Assembly: GCA_963752225.1 (NCBI GenBank)
Contig: CAVVXS010000007.1
Location: forward strand, 434,001 to 498,000
Length of the DNA stretch: 64,000 nt
Direction of reading: 5' to 3'
Source: JBBROS01 sp963752225
GTDB taxonomy: Bacteria > Pseudomonadota > Alphaproteobacteria > Acetobacterales > Acetobacteraceae
Under the pieces are notes generated by a model that was given only the letters and a program-made list of their open reading frames with translations, was not told the origin of the DNA and did not search any database. Shown piece after piece: positions 23,222 through 30,902 of the stretch. How positions within the stretch are numbered: position 1 is the stretch's first letter; each line of letters opens with the position of its first letter. A program made the translations under genes and the position numbers.

Positions 23222-23224
23222 TAA
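22416..23224 (+). CDS. IS427-type DDE transposase made by programmed -1 frameshift
   Basis: Frame 1 (22416-22820) encodes MTPRRYELSDFEWSIIEPLL, PRVDDRRVLNGIYWRMRTG, GSPWADIPERYGPP and the first catalytic Asp in DLQAIDASSIRVHQHG. Frame 2 (22796-23224) encodes MGRSRGGLTTKIHALVD, the second Asp in ILLGDRAYDSNALR and the Glu in YRNLVERFFNKLKHYRAIATRYEK. A slippery AAAAAGGGGG run near 22738 allows a -1 shift, giving KKGGPHATPAEARD and joining into the second frame, about 269 residues overall. The stop TAA of frame 2 begins with the target TA at 23222. ATG 22416 has CCGGAGG upstream. All three acidic residues are present, so it is likely functional. Confidence 0.85.
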
Positions 23225-23268
23225 ACCGGCGCGGCCGATCGCGATAGGCGGCGGCGGCCGTCGCCGGT
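23225..23268 (-). terminator. Hairpin at the end of the FAH-like gene
   Basis: ACCGGCGCGGCC at 23225 onward and GGCCGTCGCCGGT ending at 23268 can form a 12-bp stem with one bulged base. It abuts the stop codon of the gene transcribed from the right. The IS target duplication ends 2 bases before it. It is a plausible terminator without a U-tract. Confidence 0.45.
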
Positions 23269-24278
23269 CAGACCAGCTCGAACTTCAGCTCGCCGAGCTT
23301 CTCGATGCTGCACGCGATCTTGTCGCCGGGCACCAGCCAGGGCCGGGTTTCCTTCGGCTTCATCCCGAACACCACGCCCTGCGGCGTACCGGTGAACAGG
23401 ATGTCGCCCGGCTTGATGGTGAACATCCGCGACGCGAAGCTGATCAGCTGCCGGCAGTTGAAGATCATGTCATTGGTGTTCCAATCCTGCCGCTGCTGCC
23501 CGTTTACCCGGGTTTCGAGCCGCAGGGTGTTGGGGTCACCGACCAAGTCGCTGGTCACGAGGTAAGGGCCGAGCGGGGCGAAGCCGTCGGCGGTTTTGCC
23601 GATCATGAACTGCGAGGTGAGGTATTGCATGTCTCGGGCACTGAAATCGTTCCCCGTGCAATATCCGGCAACGTAGTCCAGAGCGGCCGCTTCGGTCACG
23701 TCGCGGCACTCGCGGCCAAAAACGATCACCAACTCGACTTCGTAGTCGAACTGCTTCATCGTCTCGACCGGCAGCTTGATCTTCCCGCCATGGTAGTTCA
23801 AGCTGTTGTTAAACTTATTGAATAGCGGTGGATCTTTCGGGATCGGCGTGCCGGTCTCCTCGGCATGTTTCTTGTAGTTGAAGCCCATCATGATGATCTT
23901 TTCCGGCCGTGTGACCACCGGGCCATAGGCGACGCTTTCCTCCAACAGGAACGGCATGCCGTCGGGGCGCGCCGAGGCCGCGTCCACCACGGCTCGCAAC
24001 GCCGCGCCACGGCCGTTTTGCAGCAAATCGTCGATGTCGTGCGGCGCGGGCAGGCCGAGGATGCCGGCCGCCGCCACCACGTCGAGGACGCCGCGGTCGG
24101 TTTTCACGCCGAGGCGATAGCCGCCGTCGGCGCGCATGTTCAGCAACCGCATGCCCCGTGGCATGCTGAACGCGGCGCTTGGCTGCGCCGCTGCCTCGCC
24201 GATCCCCGGGCCGGCCACGCCGGTTGCGGTCGCGGCTAGGGCCACGCCTTTGAGAAAATCGCGCCGTTTATTGGGCAT
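23268..24278 (-). CDS. Exported fumarylacetoacetate hydrolase-fold protein (Tat signal)
   Basis: The product is 336 residues. The N-terminus MPNKRRDFLKGVALAATATGVAG is a twin-arginine (RRDFLKG) signal peptide, unusual for this fold, which normally acts in the cytoplasm. The FAH domain (about 115-335) has IIMMGFNYKKHAEETG, the metal-binding Glu in YEVELVIVFG, the Asp in GYCTGNDFSARD, and the C-terminal PGDILFTGTPQGVVFG. These mark the FahA/UGL-type acid hydrolases, decarboxylases and isomerases that use a divalent metal on beta-diketo or oxo-acids. ATG 24278 has GGAGG 8 bases upstream. The substrate is not readable from sequence. It is monocistronic between the IS and the ABC genes. Confidence 0.85.
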   Translation of the reverse strand: MPNKRRDFLKGVALAATATGVAGPGIGEAAAQPSAAFSMPRGMRLLNMRADGGYRLGVKTDRGVLDVVAAAGILGLPAPHDIDDLLQNGRGAALRAVVDAASARPDGMPFLLEESVAYGPVVTRPEKIIMMGFNYKKHAEETGTPIPKDPPLFNKFNNSLNYHGGKIKLPVETMKQFDYEVELVIVFGRECRDVTEAAALDYVAGYCTGNDFSARDMQYLTSQFMIGKTADGFAPLGPYLVTSDLVGDPNTLRLETRVNGQQRQDWNTNDMIFNCRQLISFASRMFTIKPGDILFTGTPQGVVFGMKPKETRPWLVPGDKIACSIEKLGELKFELV

Positions 24279-24374
24279 CTCGCATCCTCCAGGATTTGAG
24301 ACAAAATCGCACGGCGCCGGGTCTCGGTCCACTCGATTGCCTGCCACGCCAGGAGTGGTGGTATAGCGTCGCCT

Positions 24375-24479
24375 ATGGTCGATCCGCTTTCCCCGATGGC
24401 CGGCGTGGGGCCGCGTCTGCTGCTCGCGCTGCTGCTTTGCGCCGCGGTCTGGGTCGGCGTGGCCTGGGCGCTGTCGTGA
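24375..24479 (+). CDS. 34-residue single-helix membrane peptide, coupled to ABC transporter
   Basis: ATG at 24375 opens a 34-codon frame: an 11-residue N-terminus (MVDPLSPMAGV), one strongly hydrophobic helix (LLLALLLCAAVWVGVAWAL) and a TGA at 24477-24479. The ATPase GTG start overlaps this stop (GTGA), the same device that links ATPase and permease downstream. Coupled starts argue that this short frame is translated. It resembles tiny membrane partners of transporters, but I recognise no family. Its RBS is weak: an AGGAG lies 21 bases upstream. It is too short for most gene callers. Confidence 0.55.
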   Translation: MVDPLSPMAGVGPRLLLALLLCAAVWVGVAWALS

Positions 24480-25192
24480 GCGGGGTCACGCTGCACGACG
24501 TCACCATCACGCATGGCCGACGTCCGGCCGTGCACCATGTTTCGGGCCGCTTCGAACCGGGCAGCCTGACTGCGATCATGGGGCCGAACGGGGCGGGCAA
24601 GACGACGCTGCTGCGGGCGATCGCCGGCTTGCACGGCTTGGCCGAGGGTCGGGTGGATCTCGCGTCCGACGTGGCCCTGCTGCCGCAGGGGACGGTGTTG
24701 GACCGCTCGTTCCCGCTCAATTGCGTCGAGGTCGTCGCCCTCGGCCAAGCACGCGCCGCCGGCCCTTTCCGGCCGATCCCGGTCGCCCGCGCCGAGCAGG
24801 CGCTGGCGGCGGTCGGACTGGGCGGCTTCGAGCGGCGTCCGGTCGGAACGCTGTCCGCCGGGCAGTTCCAGCGGGTGCTGTTCGCACGCTTGATGGTGCA
24901 GGACGCGCCGGTGCTGCTGTTGGACGAGCCGTTCAACGCGGTGGACGCGCGGACCGAGGCCGACCTGCTTGCCGTGGTGCAGGCGTGGCATCGCGCCGGG
25001 CGGACGGTGATCGCGGTGCTGCACGACATCGAACTCGTGCGGGCGGTGTTCCCGACGACGCTGTTGCTCGCGCGGCATGCGGTGGCGTGGGGACCAACCG
25101 CCGAGGTGGTCAGGCCTGACATCCTGTTGCAAGCCCGCCTGACCGCCGAGGCTTGGGCGGACGACGCGGCGCCCTGCCGCGCGGCCGCGTGA
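24476..25192 (+). CDS. ABC transporter ATP-binding protein, zinc/manganese (ZnuC/MntA) type
   Basis: The 238-residue ATPase starts at GTG 24476, fused by GTGA overlap to the mini-protein stop. Walker A is GPNGAGKTTLLRAI, the signature is VGTLSAGQFQRV, Walker B is VLLLDEPFNAVD, and the switch His is in VIAVLHDIELVR. The sequence style and short length match ZnuC/MntA-type importers rather than exporters. A GTGA overlap links it to the permease. No periplasmic binding protein is in the cluster, so the solute cannot be named from here; zinc or manganese is the likeliest guess. Confidence 0.88.
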   Translation: MSGVTLHDVTITHGRRPAVHHVSGRFEPGSLTAIMGPNGAGKTTLLRAIAGLHGLAEGRVDLASDVALLPQGTVLDRSFPLNCVEVVALGQARAAGPFRPIPVARAEQALAAVGLGGFERRPVGTLSAGQFQRVLFARLMVQDAPVLLLDEPFNAVDARTEADLLAVVQAWHRAGRTVIAVLHDIELVRAVFPTTLLLARHAVAWGPTAEVVRPDILLQARLTAEAWADDAAPCRAAA

Positions 25193-26034
25193 CCCTGTTC
25201 AGCGAGCCGTTCGCGCTCGGCTTCATGCGGCGGGCCCTGGCGGGGTGCCTCGCCTTGTCGCTCGCCGGGCCGCCGCTGGGTGTGATCCTCGTGCTGCGGC
25301 GGATGAGCCTGATGAGCGACGTCCTGCAGCACGGCATCCTGCCCGGGATCGCGCTCGGCGCCGTCGCGGGCGGGTTGTCGGTGTGGGCCATGGGTTTGGG
25401 GGGCTTCCTGGCTGGGCTGGCGGTCGCGTTGCTGGCCGGTGCGCTCGCGCGCGCCACCGGCGGCAAGGAGGACAGCCAACTCGCGGGCGTTTACCTGGTT
25501 GCGCTGGCGCTAGGCGTCGTCATCGTGTCGCAGAACCGCGGCATCGACCTGCAGCAGTTGCTGTTCGGCAGCGTGCTGGCGGTCGACGACGGAGCCTTGT
25601 TCCTGATGGCCGGGGTCGCGACCGTGGCGCTTCCGGGGCTCGCGCTGATCTGGCGGCCGCTGGTGCTCGACAGCTTCGATGCGGAAAGTCAGCGGCATGG
25701 GGCGCGTTGGCATCTGGCGTTCCTGGCGCTGGTGGTGCTCTGCGTGGTGGGCGGGTTCGCGGCGCTGGGGACGCTGATGTCGGTCGGCTTGATCATGCTG
25801 CCGGCGGTTGCGGCGCGGCATTGGTCGGTCGGGCTCGCGGGCCAGATCCGGGCTTCAATGGTGTTGGCGGTGTGTGCCTCGGTCGCCGGCCTGCTCGCCG
25901 CCTATTGGCTCGATCTGCCGGCCGGGCCGGCGATCGTGCTGCTGGCCGGCCTGCTCTGGGGCGGCAGCCTCGCCGCTGGTCCGCATGCGAGCCTGGCGCA
26001 GCGCTGGCTTCGCAGGCCGCATCTAGCGGGCTAA
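25189..26034 (+). CDS. ABC-3 family metal permease (ZnuB/MntB-like)
   Basis: The 281-residue integral membrane protein has eight or nine predicted helices and the ABC-3 signature near the N-terminus (CLALSLAGPPLGVILVLRRM, then SLMSDVLQHGILPGIALG). GALARATGGKEDSQLAGVYLVALALGVV follows, then LGTLMSVGLIMLPAVAARHW in the later helices. These are the permease blocks of zinc/manganese importers (ZnuB, MntB). The GTG start at 25189 overlaps the ATPase stop. It is the last gene of the mini-protein/ATPase/permease unit; no binding protein or regulator gene follows. Confidence 0.87.
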   Translation: MTLFSEPFALGFMRRALAGCLALSLAGPPLGVILVLRRMSLMSDVLQHGILPGIALGAVAGGLSVWAMGLGGFLAGLAVALLAGALARATGGKEDSQLAGVYLVALALGVVIVSQNRGIDLQQLLFGSVLAVDDGALFLMAGVATVALPGLALIWRPLVLDSFDAESQRHGARWHLAFLALVVLCVVGGFAALGTLMSVGLIMLPAVAARHWSVGLAGQIRASMVLAVCASVAGLLAAYWLDLPAGPAIVLLAGLLWGGSLAAGPHASLAQRWLRRPHLAG

Positions 26035-26088
26035 GGTCCCGGCGAAGACGGCCGGGCCACAGTGCCGGCCGCGTGGGGAGGACAGTTC

Positions 26089-26481
26089 ATGATCGCCCGT
26101 CTCGCCGGGGAGGATCGCCTATCCGGCGCCGTGGTCCATGCCGGCACCGTCTACCTCGCCGGCCAAGTCGCTGACGACGCGACGCTCGACGCGGAAGGCC
26201 AGACCGCCGACATCCTGCGGCAGATCGACGCCTTGCTCCGGCAGGCCGGAACCGACAAGCGGCATCTGCTGTCGGTGCAAATCGTGCTGGCCGACATGGG
26301 CGATTACGCCGCCATGAACCGTGCGTGGGACGCGTGGATGGACCCGGCGCACAAGCCGGCACGGATGACGATCGGCGCCGCGCTGGCCCGGCCGGAATGG
26401 CGGGTCGAGATCACCGGCGTCGCCGCCCTGCCGGCCATCCACCCGCGCCCCGCCCAGTCCAACGAGAGTCAGTTCGCCTGA
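26089..26481 (+). CDS. RidA family deaminase-like protein
   Basis: The 130-residue protein has the RidA/YjgF layout: SGAVVHAGTVYLAGQVADD, QTADILRQIDALLRQAGTD, LLSVQIVLADMGDYAAMNRAWDAWMD and the conserved Arg in KPARMTIGAALARPEWRVEI. RidA proteins hydrolyse reactive enamine/imine intermediates from PLP enzymes. The usual C-terminal E of the E-x-x (R105 partner) region reads VEITGVAAL, close to family norms. ATG 26089 has GGGGAGGA about 9 bases upstream. It is close to the next gene (13 bases) and may be co-transcribed with it. Confidence 0.86.
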   Translation: MIARLAGEDRLSGAVVHAGTVYLAGQVADDATLDAEGQTADILRQIDALLRQAGTDKRHLLSVQIVLADMGDYAAMNRAWDAWMDPAHKPARMTIGAALARPEWRVEITGVAALPAIHPRPAQSNESQFA

Positions 26482-26494
26482 CCGGAGAGGTCCG

Positions 26495-27892
26495 ATGCAC
26501 AAGCCAGCCGTCCTTCTATCCATGTTGCTCGCCGCCGCTCCGGCCGCCGCCCAGGGTTGGGTCACCAGTTGGACCGGCTCGGTGCAGGGCCCGTATCCCG
26601 TGGGCAATCCGACCGCGCAGCCCGAGCTTCGCTTCGCCTTGCCGTCGCAGGACACGGGTGCGCACGACCAAACGTTCCGGCTGATCATCCGGCCGACATT
26701 GTGGGGACGGCAGGTGCGTTTGCGGTTCAGCAACGCCTATGGGGAGAAGCCGGTCACGTTCGATGGCGCGTTCGTCGGCTTGCAGCGGAGCGGGGCGGCG
26801 TTGATGCCGGGGTCGAACCGGCCGGTCAGCTTCGGCGGCGGCAAGGGCGCGGTGACTGTAGCGCCCGGTGAGCAGGTGTGGTCCGACCCGGTCAGCCTGC
26901 CCTGGGTGGCCAACCCCAACGCGCCCGAGCTGCCAGGACGCAAGCTCGCGGTCAGCTTCCACGTGGCCGGCGACACCGGGCCGCTCACTTGGCACGCCAA
27001 GGCGCTGCAGACCAGCTATATCGGCGCACCCGGCGCCGGCGCCCAGGGCCGGGACGAGGCCGAGCGCGCGTTCCCGAACAGCACGACGAGCTGGTTCTTC
27101 CTCGACGCGCTGGATGTGCAGGCGCCGGCCGGCACCGGGCTCGTGGTCTGCTTCGGCGATAGCATAACGGACGGCACGAGTTCGACACTGAACGGCGATG
27201 ACCGCTGGCCCGACGTGCTTGCCCGCCGCTTGCGCGCGGGCGGCGCCGCGGTCGGGGTGGCCAATGCCGGGATCGGCGGCAACCAAGTCGTGGGGCCGCC
27301 GGAGTACGGCCCCCGGAAGCCGTTCGCAGGCGGGCCCAGCGCATTGTCGCGACTGGACCGCGACGTGCTCGGTTTGTCCGGCGTGACCGATGTGATCTGG
27401 CTGGAAGGCATCAACGACATCAGCACCAACGGCAACGCCACGCCGGAGCAGGTGATCGACGGGTTCAAGCGGGGCGTCGCGGCGTTGCGCGCCAAGCGGC
27501 CCGGCGTGCGGGTGATCGGCGCGACGCTGACGAGCATCGTCGGCACGACGAGCGACGCGCACAAGCCGCCGGAGGTCGAGCAGAAGCGGCAGGCGATCAA
27601 CGCATTCATTCGCGACAACAAGGGTTTGTTCGACGGCGTCGTCGATTTCGACGCAGTCACCGCCGCTGCTCCCGGCGAGGCGATGCGGCCGGAGTTCATC
27701 CCGGGCAGCACGATCGGCGGTCCCGGCGACGGGCTGCATCCGAACCGGGCCGGCTACATGGCGATGGGCAATGCCGTGGACCTGTCGATGCTGAGCGCGG
27801 GGCCGGTTCACCGGGCCAACGCCGGACCCCGTCCTGCCGCGGCCGGGCACCGGAACACGGGGCGAGCCGGGTCCGGGCCGCAGCCTGGTTGA
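26495..27892 (+). CDS. Secreted SGNH/GDSL hydrolase
   Basis: The 465-residue protein has a signal peptide (MHKPAVLLSMLLAAAPAAA, cleavage before QG), an N-terminal beta domain (WVTSWTGSVQGPYP, RLIIRPTLWGRQVRLRFSN) and the SGNH domain: block I LVVCFGDSITDGTSS, block II around NAGIGGNQV, block III GINDIS, and block V DGLHPNRAGYMAMG. The Ser, Gly, Asn and His-Asp catalytic positions are all visible. Such enzymes cleave acetyl or acyl esters, often on polysaccharides. The last 35 residues are a low-complexity Pro/Gly/Arg tail. It is followed by a coupled-looking dehydratase gene after 31 bases. Confidence 0.85.
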   Translation: MHKPAVLLSMLLAAAPAAAQGWVTSWTGSVQGPYPVGNPTAQPELRFALPSQDTGAHDQTFRLIIRPTLWGRQVRLRFSNAYGEKPVTFDGAFVGLQRSGAALMPGSNRPVSFGGGKGAVTVAPGEQVWSDPVSLPWVANPNAPELPGRKLAVSFHVAGDTGPLTWHAKALQTSYIGAPGAGAQGRDEAERAFPNSTTSWFFLDALDVQAPAGTGLVVCFGDSITDGTSSTLNGDDRWPDVLARRLRAGGAAVGVANAGIGGNQVVGPPEYGPRKPFAGGPSALSRLDRDVLGLSGVTDVIWLEGINDISTNGNATPEQVIDGFKRGVAALRAKRPGVRVIGATLTSIVGTTSDAHKPPEVEQKRQAINAFIRDNKGLFDGVVDFDAVTAAAPGEAMRPEFIPGSTIGGPGDGLHPNRAGYMAMGNAVDLSMLSAGPVHRANAGPRPAAAGHRNTGRAGSGPQPG

Positions 27893-27923
27893 CCCGGGCG
27901 CGGGGCCGGTCTGAGCTGCGGCG

Positions 27924-28736
27924 ATGACGTATCAGGACACGATCGGGCGAACCGAGTCACGCCGGGACGAGGTATCGCCGCGGCTGCTGGACGGCTTGGC
28001 CGCCACGCTCGGCGTCGCCGCGCCTGAGACCCTGCCGCCGCTCTGGCATTGGATGCTGTTCCAGGACTGGGTATCGGCCGAGGGTCTGGGGCCGGACGGG
28101 CATCCCAAGCGGGGCGGGTTCCTGCCGCCGGTCCACGACCTGCCGCGGCGGATGTGGGCCGGCGGACGCGTGGCGTTCCATGCGCCGCTCCGTCGCGGCA
28201 ACCCGGTCGAGCGGCGCAGCACGATCCTGAACGTCACCGAAAAGCAAGGCGGAAGCGGGCGCCTGGTGTTCGTGACGGTGGGCCACCACGTCAGCGGCCC
28301 GGCCGGGCTTGCCGTCGAGGAAGAGCAGGACATCGTCTACCGCGGTGCCGAGGGGGCGGCGACCAAGGCAATGCCCGCAGCGCCGCCGGCTCCGCCCGGG
28401 GCGCGGCGAGGCGAGGCGATGCCCGACCCGGTCCTGCTGTTCCGCTACTCCGCCCTGACCGGCAACGGTCATCGCATCCACTACAATTCCGACTACGTGC
28501 GCGAGGTCGAGGGTTATCCCGGTCTGATCGTGCATGGGCCGCTGCAGGCGACCTGGCTCGCCGGCCTCGTCGCCGACCGGTCGTTGGCCCGGCTCGCCTT
28601 CCGCGGGCGGCGCCCGGCGTTCGCAGGGGCGCCGCTGCGCCTCGAAGCTTGGGAAGACGGGTCGCAATGGCGGTTGCGCACGCTCGACGGCGACGGCGCG
28701 GTCTGCATGGAGGCGGAGGCGACATGCCGTTCCTGA
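27924..28736 (+). CDS. MaoC/FAS1-type acyl-CoA dehydratase (mesaconyl-C4-CoA hydratase-like)
   Basis: The 270-residue two-part hotdog protein has an N-terminal MaoC-like half with PPLWHWMLFQDWV, GFLPPVHDLPRRMWAGGRVAFH and a VRRGNPVERRSTI-type strand pair. The C-terminal half has LLFRYSALTGNGHRIHYNSDY and GLIVHGPLQATWLAGLV, where the catalytic D/N-x-x-x-x-H-Y-N pattern of hydratases sits. This build matches the mesaconyl-C4-CoA hydratase/itaconyl-CoA hydratase group and HTD2-like proteins. It overlaps the MBL hydrolase start by 13 bases. The role in acid catabolism is inferred. Confidence 0.75.
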   Translation: MTYQDTIGRTESRRDEVSPRLLDGLAATLGVAAPETLPPLWHWMLFQDWVSAEGLGPDGHPKRGGFLPPVHDLPRRMWAGGRVAFHAPLRRGNPVERRSTILNVTEKQGGSGRLVFVTVGHHVSGPAGLAVEEEQDIVYRGAEGAATKAMPAAPPAPPGARRGEAMPDPVLLFRYSALTGNGHRIHYNSDYVREVEGYPGLIVHGPLQATWLAGLVADRSLARLAFRGRRPAFAGAPLRLEAWEDGSQWRLRTLDGDGAVCMEAEATCRS

Positions 28737-29587
28737 CCGAGCCGGAGCCGGCGCGAGGCGAGCCGCACCCGGTCGCGCCCGGGATTCGGCGCGTTGTCGC
28801 GCCCAATCCCAGCGTGATGACGTATTGGGGCACCAACACCTACTTGATCGACGCGGCCTTGACCGGAGCGGGCGAGGGGGTGGTGGTGCTGGATCCGGGG
28901 CCGGACGACGCCGGGCATGTTGCGGCCGTGCTGGCGGTGGCCGGCGGTCCGGTGCGGGCCATCCTGCTGAGCCATGGCCACCACGACCACCTCGGCGCCA
29001 CGCGAGCGTTGCAGGACGCGACCGGGGCACCGGTCCATGCTTGGCACGACCCGGCCGTGCCAGGCTTCAAGCCGGACGTGTCCCTGCACGACGGCGACGT
29101 GGCCTGGGGTTGGCAAGCGTTGCACACGCCGGGCCATGCGCCGGATCACCTCTGCTTCGCCGGGCCCGGCGGCGTCGTGTTCAGCGCCGATCACGTCATG
29201 TCGTGGTCCAGCAGCGTGGTCGGTCCGCCCGGCGGCAACATGAAGCAGTACTTCGCGAGCCTGCACCGTATGCTGGCGCGTGACGACGCGCTCTATCTCC
29301 CCGGGCACGGGCCGCCGCTGCCGACGCCCCGGCACCTCGTGCAGCATCTGCTGGCACACCGTCAGGGGCGGGAAGCCGCGCTACTCGCCGCGCTGGGTTC
29401 GGCGCCGCAGACCGCCCGCGAGTTGATGGAGCGGCTTTACGAGGGCGTGGCTGCATCGTTGCAGCGCGCGGCCGAACGCAATGTTACGGCCCACTTGCAG
29501 AAGTTGGCGGAAGAAGGCCGGGCGCGTGACACCGGGGCGGGGTGGATTGCCGCTGCTACAACCCGGTCGCCAACAGAGGAACGCTGA
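28724..29587 (+). CDS. MBL-fold metallo-hydrolase (LACTB2-like)
   Basis: The 287-residue protein shows the metallo-beta-lactamase metal ligands: LLSHGHHDHLGATRAL (HxHxDH), HTPGHAPDHLCF, a later Asp in VFSADHVM and the His in YLPGHGPPLP. Upstream of these is the strand VVVLDPGPDDAGHVAAV. The C-terminal part (about 215-287) has helical segments resembling the winged-helix tail of LACTB2 and related hydrolases of thioesters or RNA. ATG 28724 is preceded by GGAGGCGGAGG and overlaps the dehydratase stop. Co-transcription with the dehydratase suggests a thioesterase role, which is inference. Confidence 0.85.
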   Translation: MPFLTEPEPARGEPHPVAPGIRRVVAPNPSVMTYWGTNTYLIDAALTGAGEGVVVLDPGPDDAGHVAAVLAVAGGPVRAILLSHGHHDHLGATRALQDATGAPVHAWHDPAVPGFKPDVSLHDGDVAWGWQALHTPGHAPDHLCFAGPGGVVFSADHVMSWSSSVVGPPGGNMKQYFASLHRMLARDDALYLPGHGPPLPTPRHLVQHLLAHRQGREAALLAALGSAPQTARELMERLYEGVAASLQRAAERNVTAHLQKLAEEGRARDTGAGWIAAATTRSPTEER

Positions 29588-29777
29588 AGGGCGACAACTC
29601 GACGGACTCGAGCGTCTGACCGTTCGCGGCCGCCTCCGCCAGCGCCATGTTCGCCGACGCCTCCTCGGACAGGCGCACGAGCCCGCCGACACCGACCATC
29701 AGCGCAAGCCACAGAGCCAGGGTGAGCGCGACCGGATCGAACGATCCAGCTGGCTCGGTGCAGTCACGGTTCCGCAT
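29556..29777 (-). CDS. Small membrane protein, function unknown
   Basis: The 73-residue product has one clear transmembrane helix (VALTLALWLALMVGVGGLV) followed by an amphipathic stretch RLSEEASANMALAEAAANG. ATG 29777 has a GAGGAA ribosome-binding site 6 bases upstream, which supports translation. The gene converges with the MBL gene and overlaps its 3' end by 32 bases. No family is recognised. Confidence 0.5.
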   Translation of the reverse strand: MRNRDCTEPAGSFDPVALTLALWLALMVGVGGLVRLSEEASANMALAEAAANGQTLESVELSPFSVPLLATGL

Positions 29778-29876
29778 AAATTCCTCGTCGTTTGCTCAGA
29801 CGAGTATGCAACGGGGAGGCTTAAAAGATGGTTACGTCCACACGGGTTTTTGTGCAGTGCACCATCGCAAGGTGAA

Positions 29877-29893
29877 GGCACCTCGGAGGTGCC
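29877..29893 (-). terminator. Short hairpin after the secreted protein gene
   Basis: GGCACCT (29877) and AGGTGCC (ending 29893) form a perfect 7-bp stem with a CGG loop, 13 bases after the stop of the gene at 29906-30283. There is no close U-run, so termination is probable but unproven. Confidence 0.4.
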
Positions 29894-29905
29894 GAGCTGC
29901 TCGCC

Positions 29906-30283
29906 CTAGTTCGGCGAGAACGGCAGCTTCAAGCTGAACCCGGCGCCCGGACGAACGCGCTTTTCCTGCTCGGCTTGCGCGGTGGAGCCCTTGCCGAAGC
30001 CGTCGCCGCGATACTGATCAGGCCGGGTGAACAGGCTCGGCCCGACCGAGGGCGCGTTGCTGGCGCGGGGCGCCGCGAGCTCGAGATCGCGGTTCGGCAA
30101 CGGCGCCGGCTGGTAGGCGGACGCCGGGCCGCTCGCCGGCGGGGTCGGCGGCAGCGGCAGGGTCGGATCGGGCGGCGAGACTTGCAGGTCGAGCCGGCGC
30201 TCGGCCGCGGCGGCAAGCGGCGGCACGACCAGCAGCACGATCGCCAGCCGAAGCGCCCGGCTGCTGCTGCCGAGCTGCGTCAC
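29906..30283 (-). CDS. Small secreted proline-rich protein, unknown
   Basis: The 125-residue protein has a signal peptide (LRLAIVLLVVPPLAAAAE) followed by a Pro-rich low-complexity segment (PPDPTLPLPPTPPASGP), then a polar region with SLFTRPDQYRGDGFGKGS, and ends SLKLPFSPN. The GTG start overlaps the stop of the upstream Nudix gene (GTGA) and has GGAGG 9-13 bases upstream, which supports translation. The C-terminal FSLKLPFSPN is typical of small periplasmic proteins of Acetobacteraceae, but I recognise no domain. Confidence 0.55.
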   Translation of the reverse strand: MTQLGSSSRALRLAIVLLVVPPLAAAAERRLDLQVSPPDPTLPLPPTPPASGPASAYQPAPLPNRDLELAAPRASNAPSVGPSLFTRPDQYRGDGFGKGSTAQAEQEKRVRPGAGFSLKLPFSPN

Positions 30284-30828
30284 GCCCCCGCCTCCGCCAG
30301 CTTTTCGGTGCCGCGCGGGTCGGTGGCTGGGTTGGTAGCGGGAATGCCCAGTGGACCGTCACCGCCGGCGCGCCATGCGTGCAGCGCCCAATGCACCGAA
30401 GGGAAGGCGATCTGGTCCCAAGGAATCCGCTCCCAGTCGAACAGCGCCACATCGAGACTCTCCGGCCCCGGCGAGAACTGTGGCCGTCCGTCGAAGCGGG
30501 CGCGGAAGATCACCTGCACCTGGCCGATCCGGCTGATGCTGAACAACGCCAACACGCCATCGAGCGCGATCCGTGCCTCCGCCTCTTCCCAGGCTTCGCG
30601 CATGGCGCCCTCCTCGACCGTCTCGAGCAGTTCGAGGTATCCGGCCGGCAAGGTCCAAAAGCCGCGGCGCGGCTCGATCGCCCGGCGGCACAGCAGCACC
30701 TGGCTGTCGTGCACGACGACCGAGCCGGTCACGATCTTCGGGTTTTCGTACGCCACGAAGCCGCATTGCGTGCAAACGGAACGCTCGGTGGTATCGCCCT
30801 CCGGAATACTGCGGCTGAAGCTCGGCAT
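30280..30828 (-). CDS. Nudix hydrolase with N-terminal zinc-ribbon half (NudC/ADP-ribose type)
   Basis: The 182-residue protein starts with a short zinc-ribbon pair (CTQCGFVAYENPK). The Nudix fold follows: FWTLPAGYLELLETVEEGAMREAWEEAEARI contains the Nudix box with Gly, Glu, Arg-Glu and Glu-Glu. The metal-binding REAWEE is intact. This build matches Zn-ribbon Nudix proteins acting on NADH, ADP-ribose or related nucleotides. Its stop is shared with the GTG of the small secreted protein gene, so the two form an operon. The start ATG at 30828 follows a purine-rich stretch. Confidence 0.82.
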   Translation of the reverse strand: MPSFSRSIPEGDTTERSVCTQCGFVAYENPKIVTGSVVVHDSQVLLCRRAIEPRRGFWTLPAGYLELLETVEEGAMREAWEEAEARIALDGVLALFSISRIGQVQVIFRARFDGRPQFSPGPESLDVALFDWERIPWDQIAFPSVHWALHAWRAGGDGPLGIPATNPATDPRGTEKLAEAGA

Positions 30829-30902
30829 GCCATGAACTTGTGCCAAGGGCTGAGTTCCATCAAGTCCTGGCCGGGGCGCGCCAAGATGCGTCACGCAGTT
30901 GT

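Noticed and set aside
24279..24374. A Zur or Mur operator upstream of the ABC cluster.
   Set aside because: I looked for AT-rich dyads of the Zur/Mur type and saw none; the region holds no clear palindrome.
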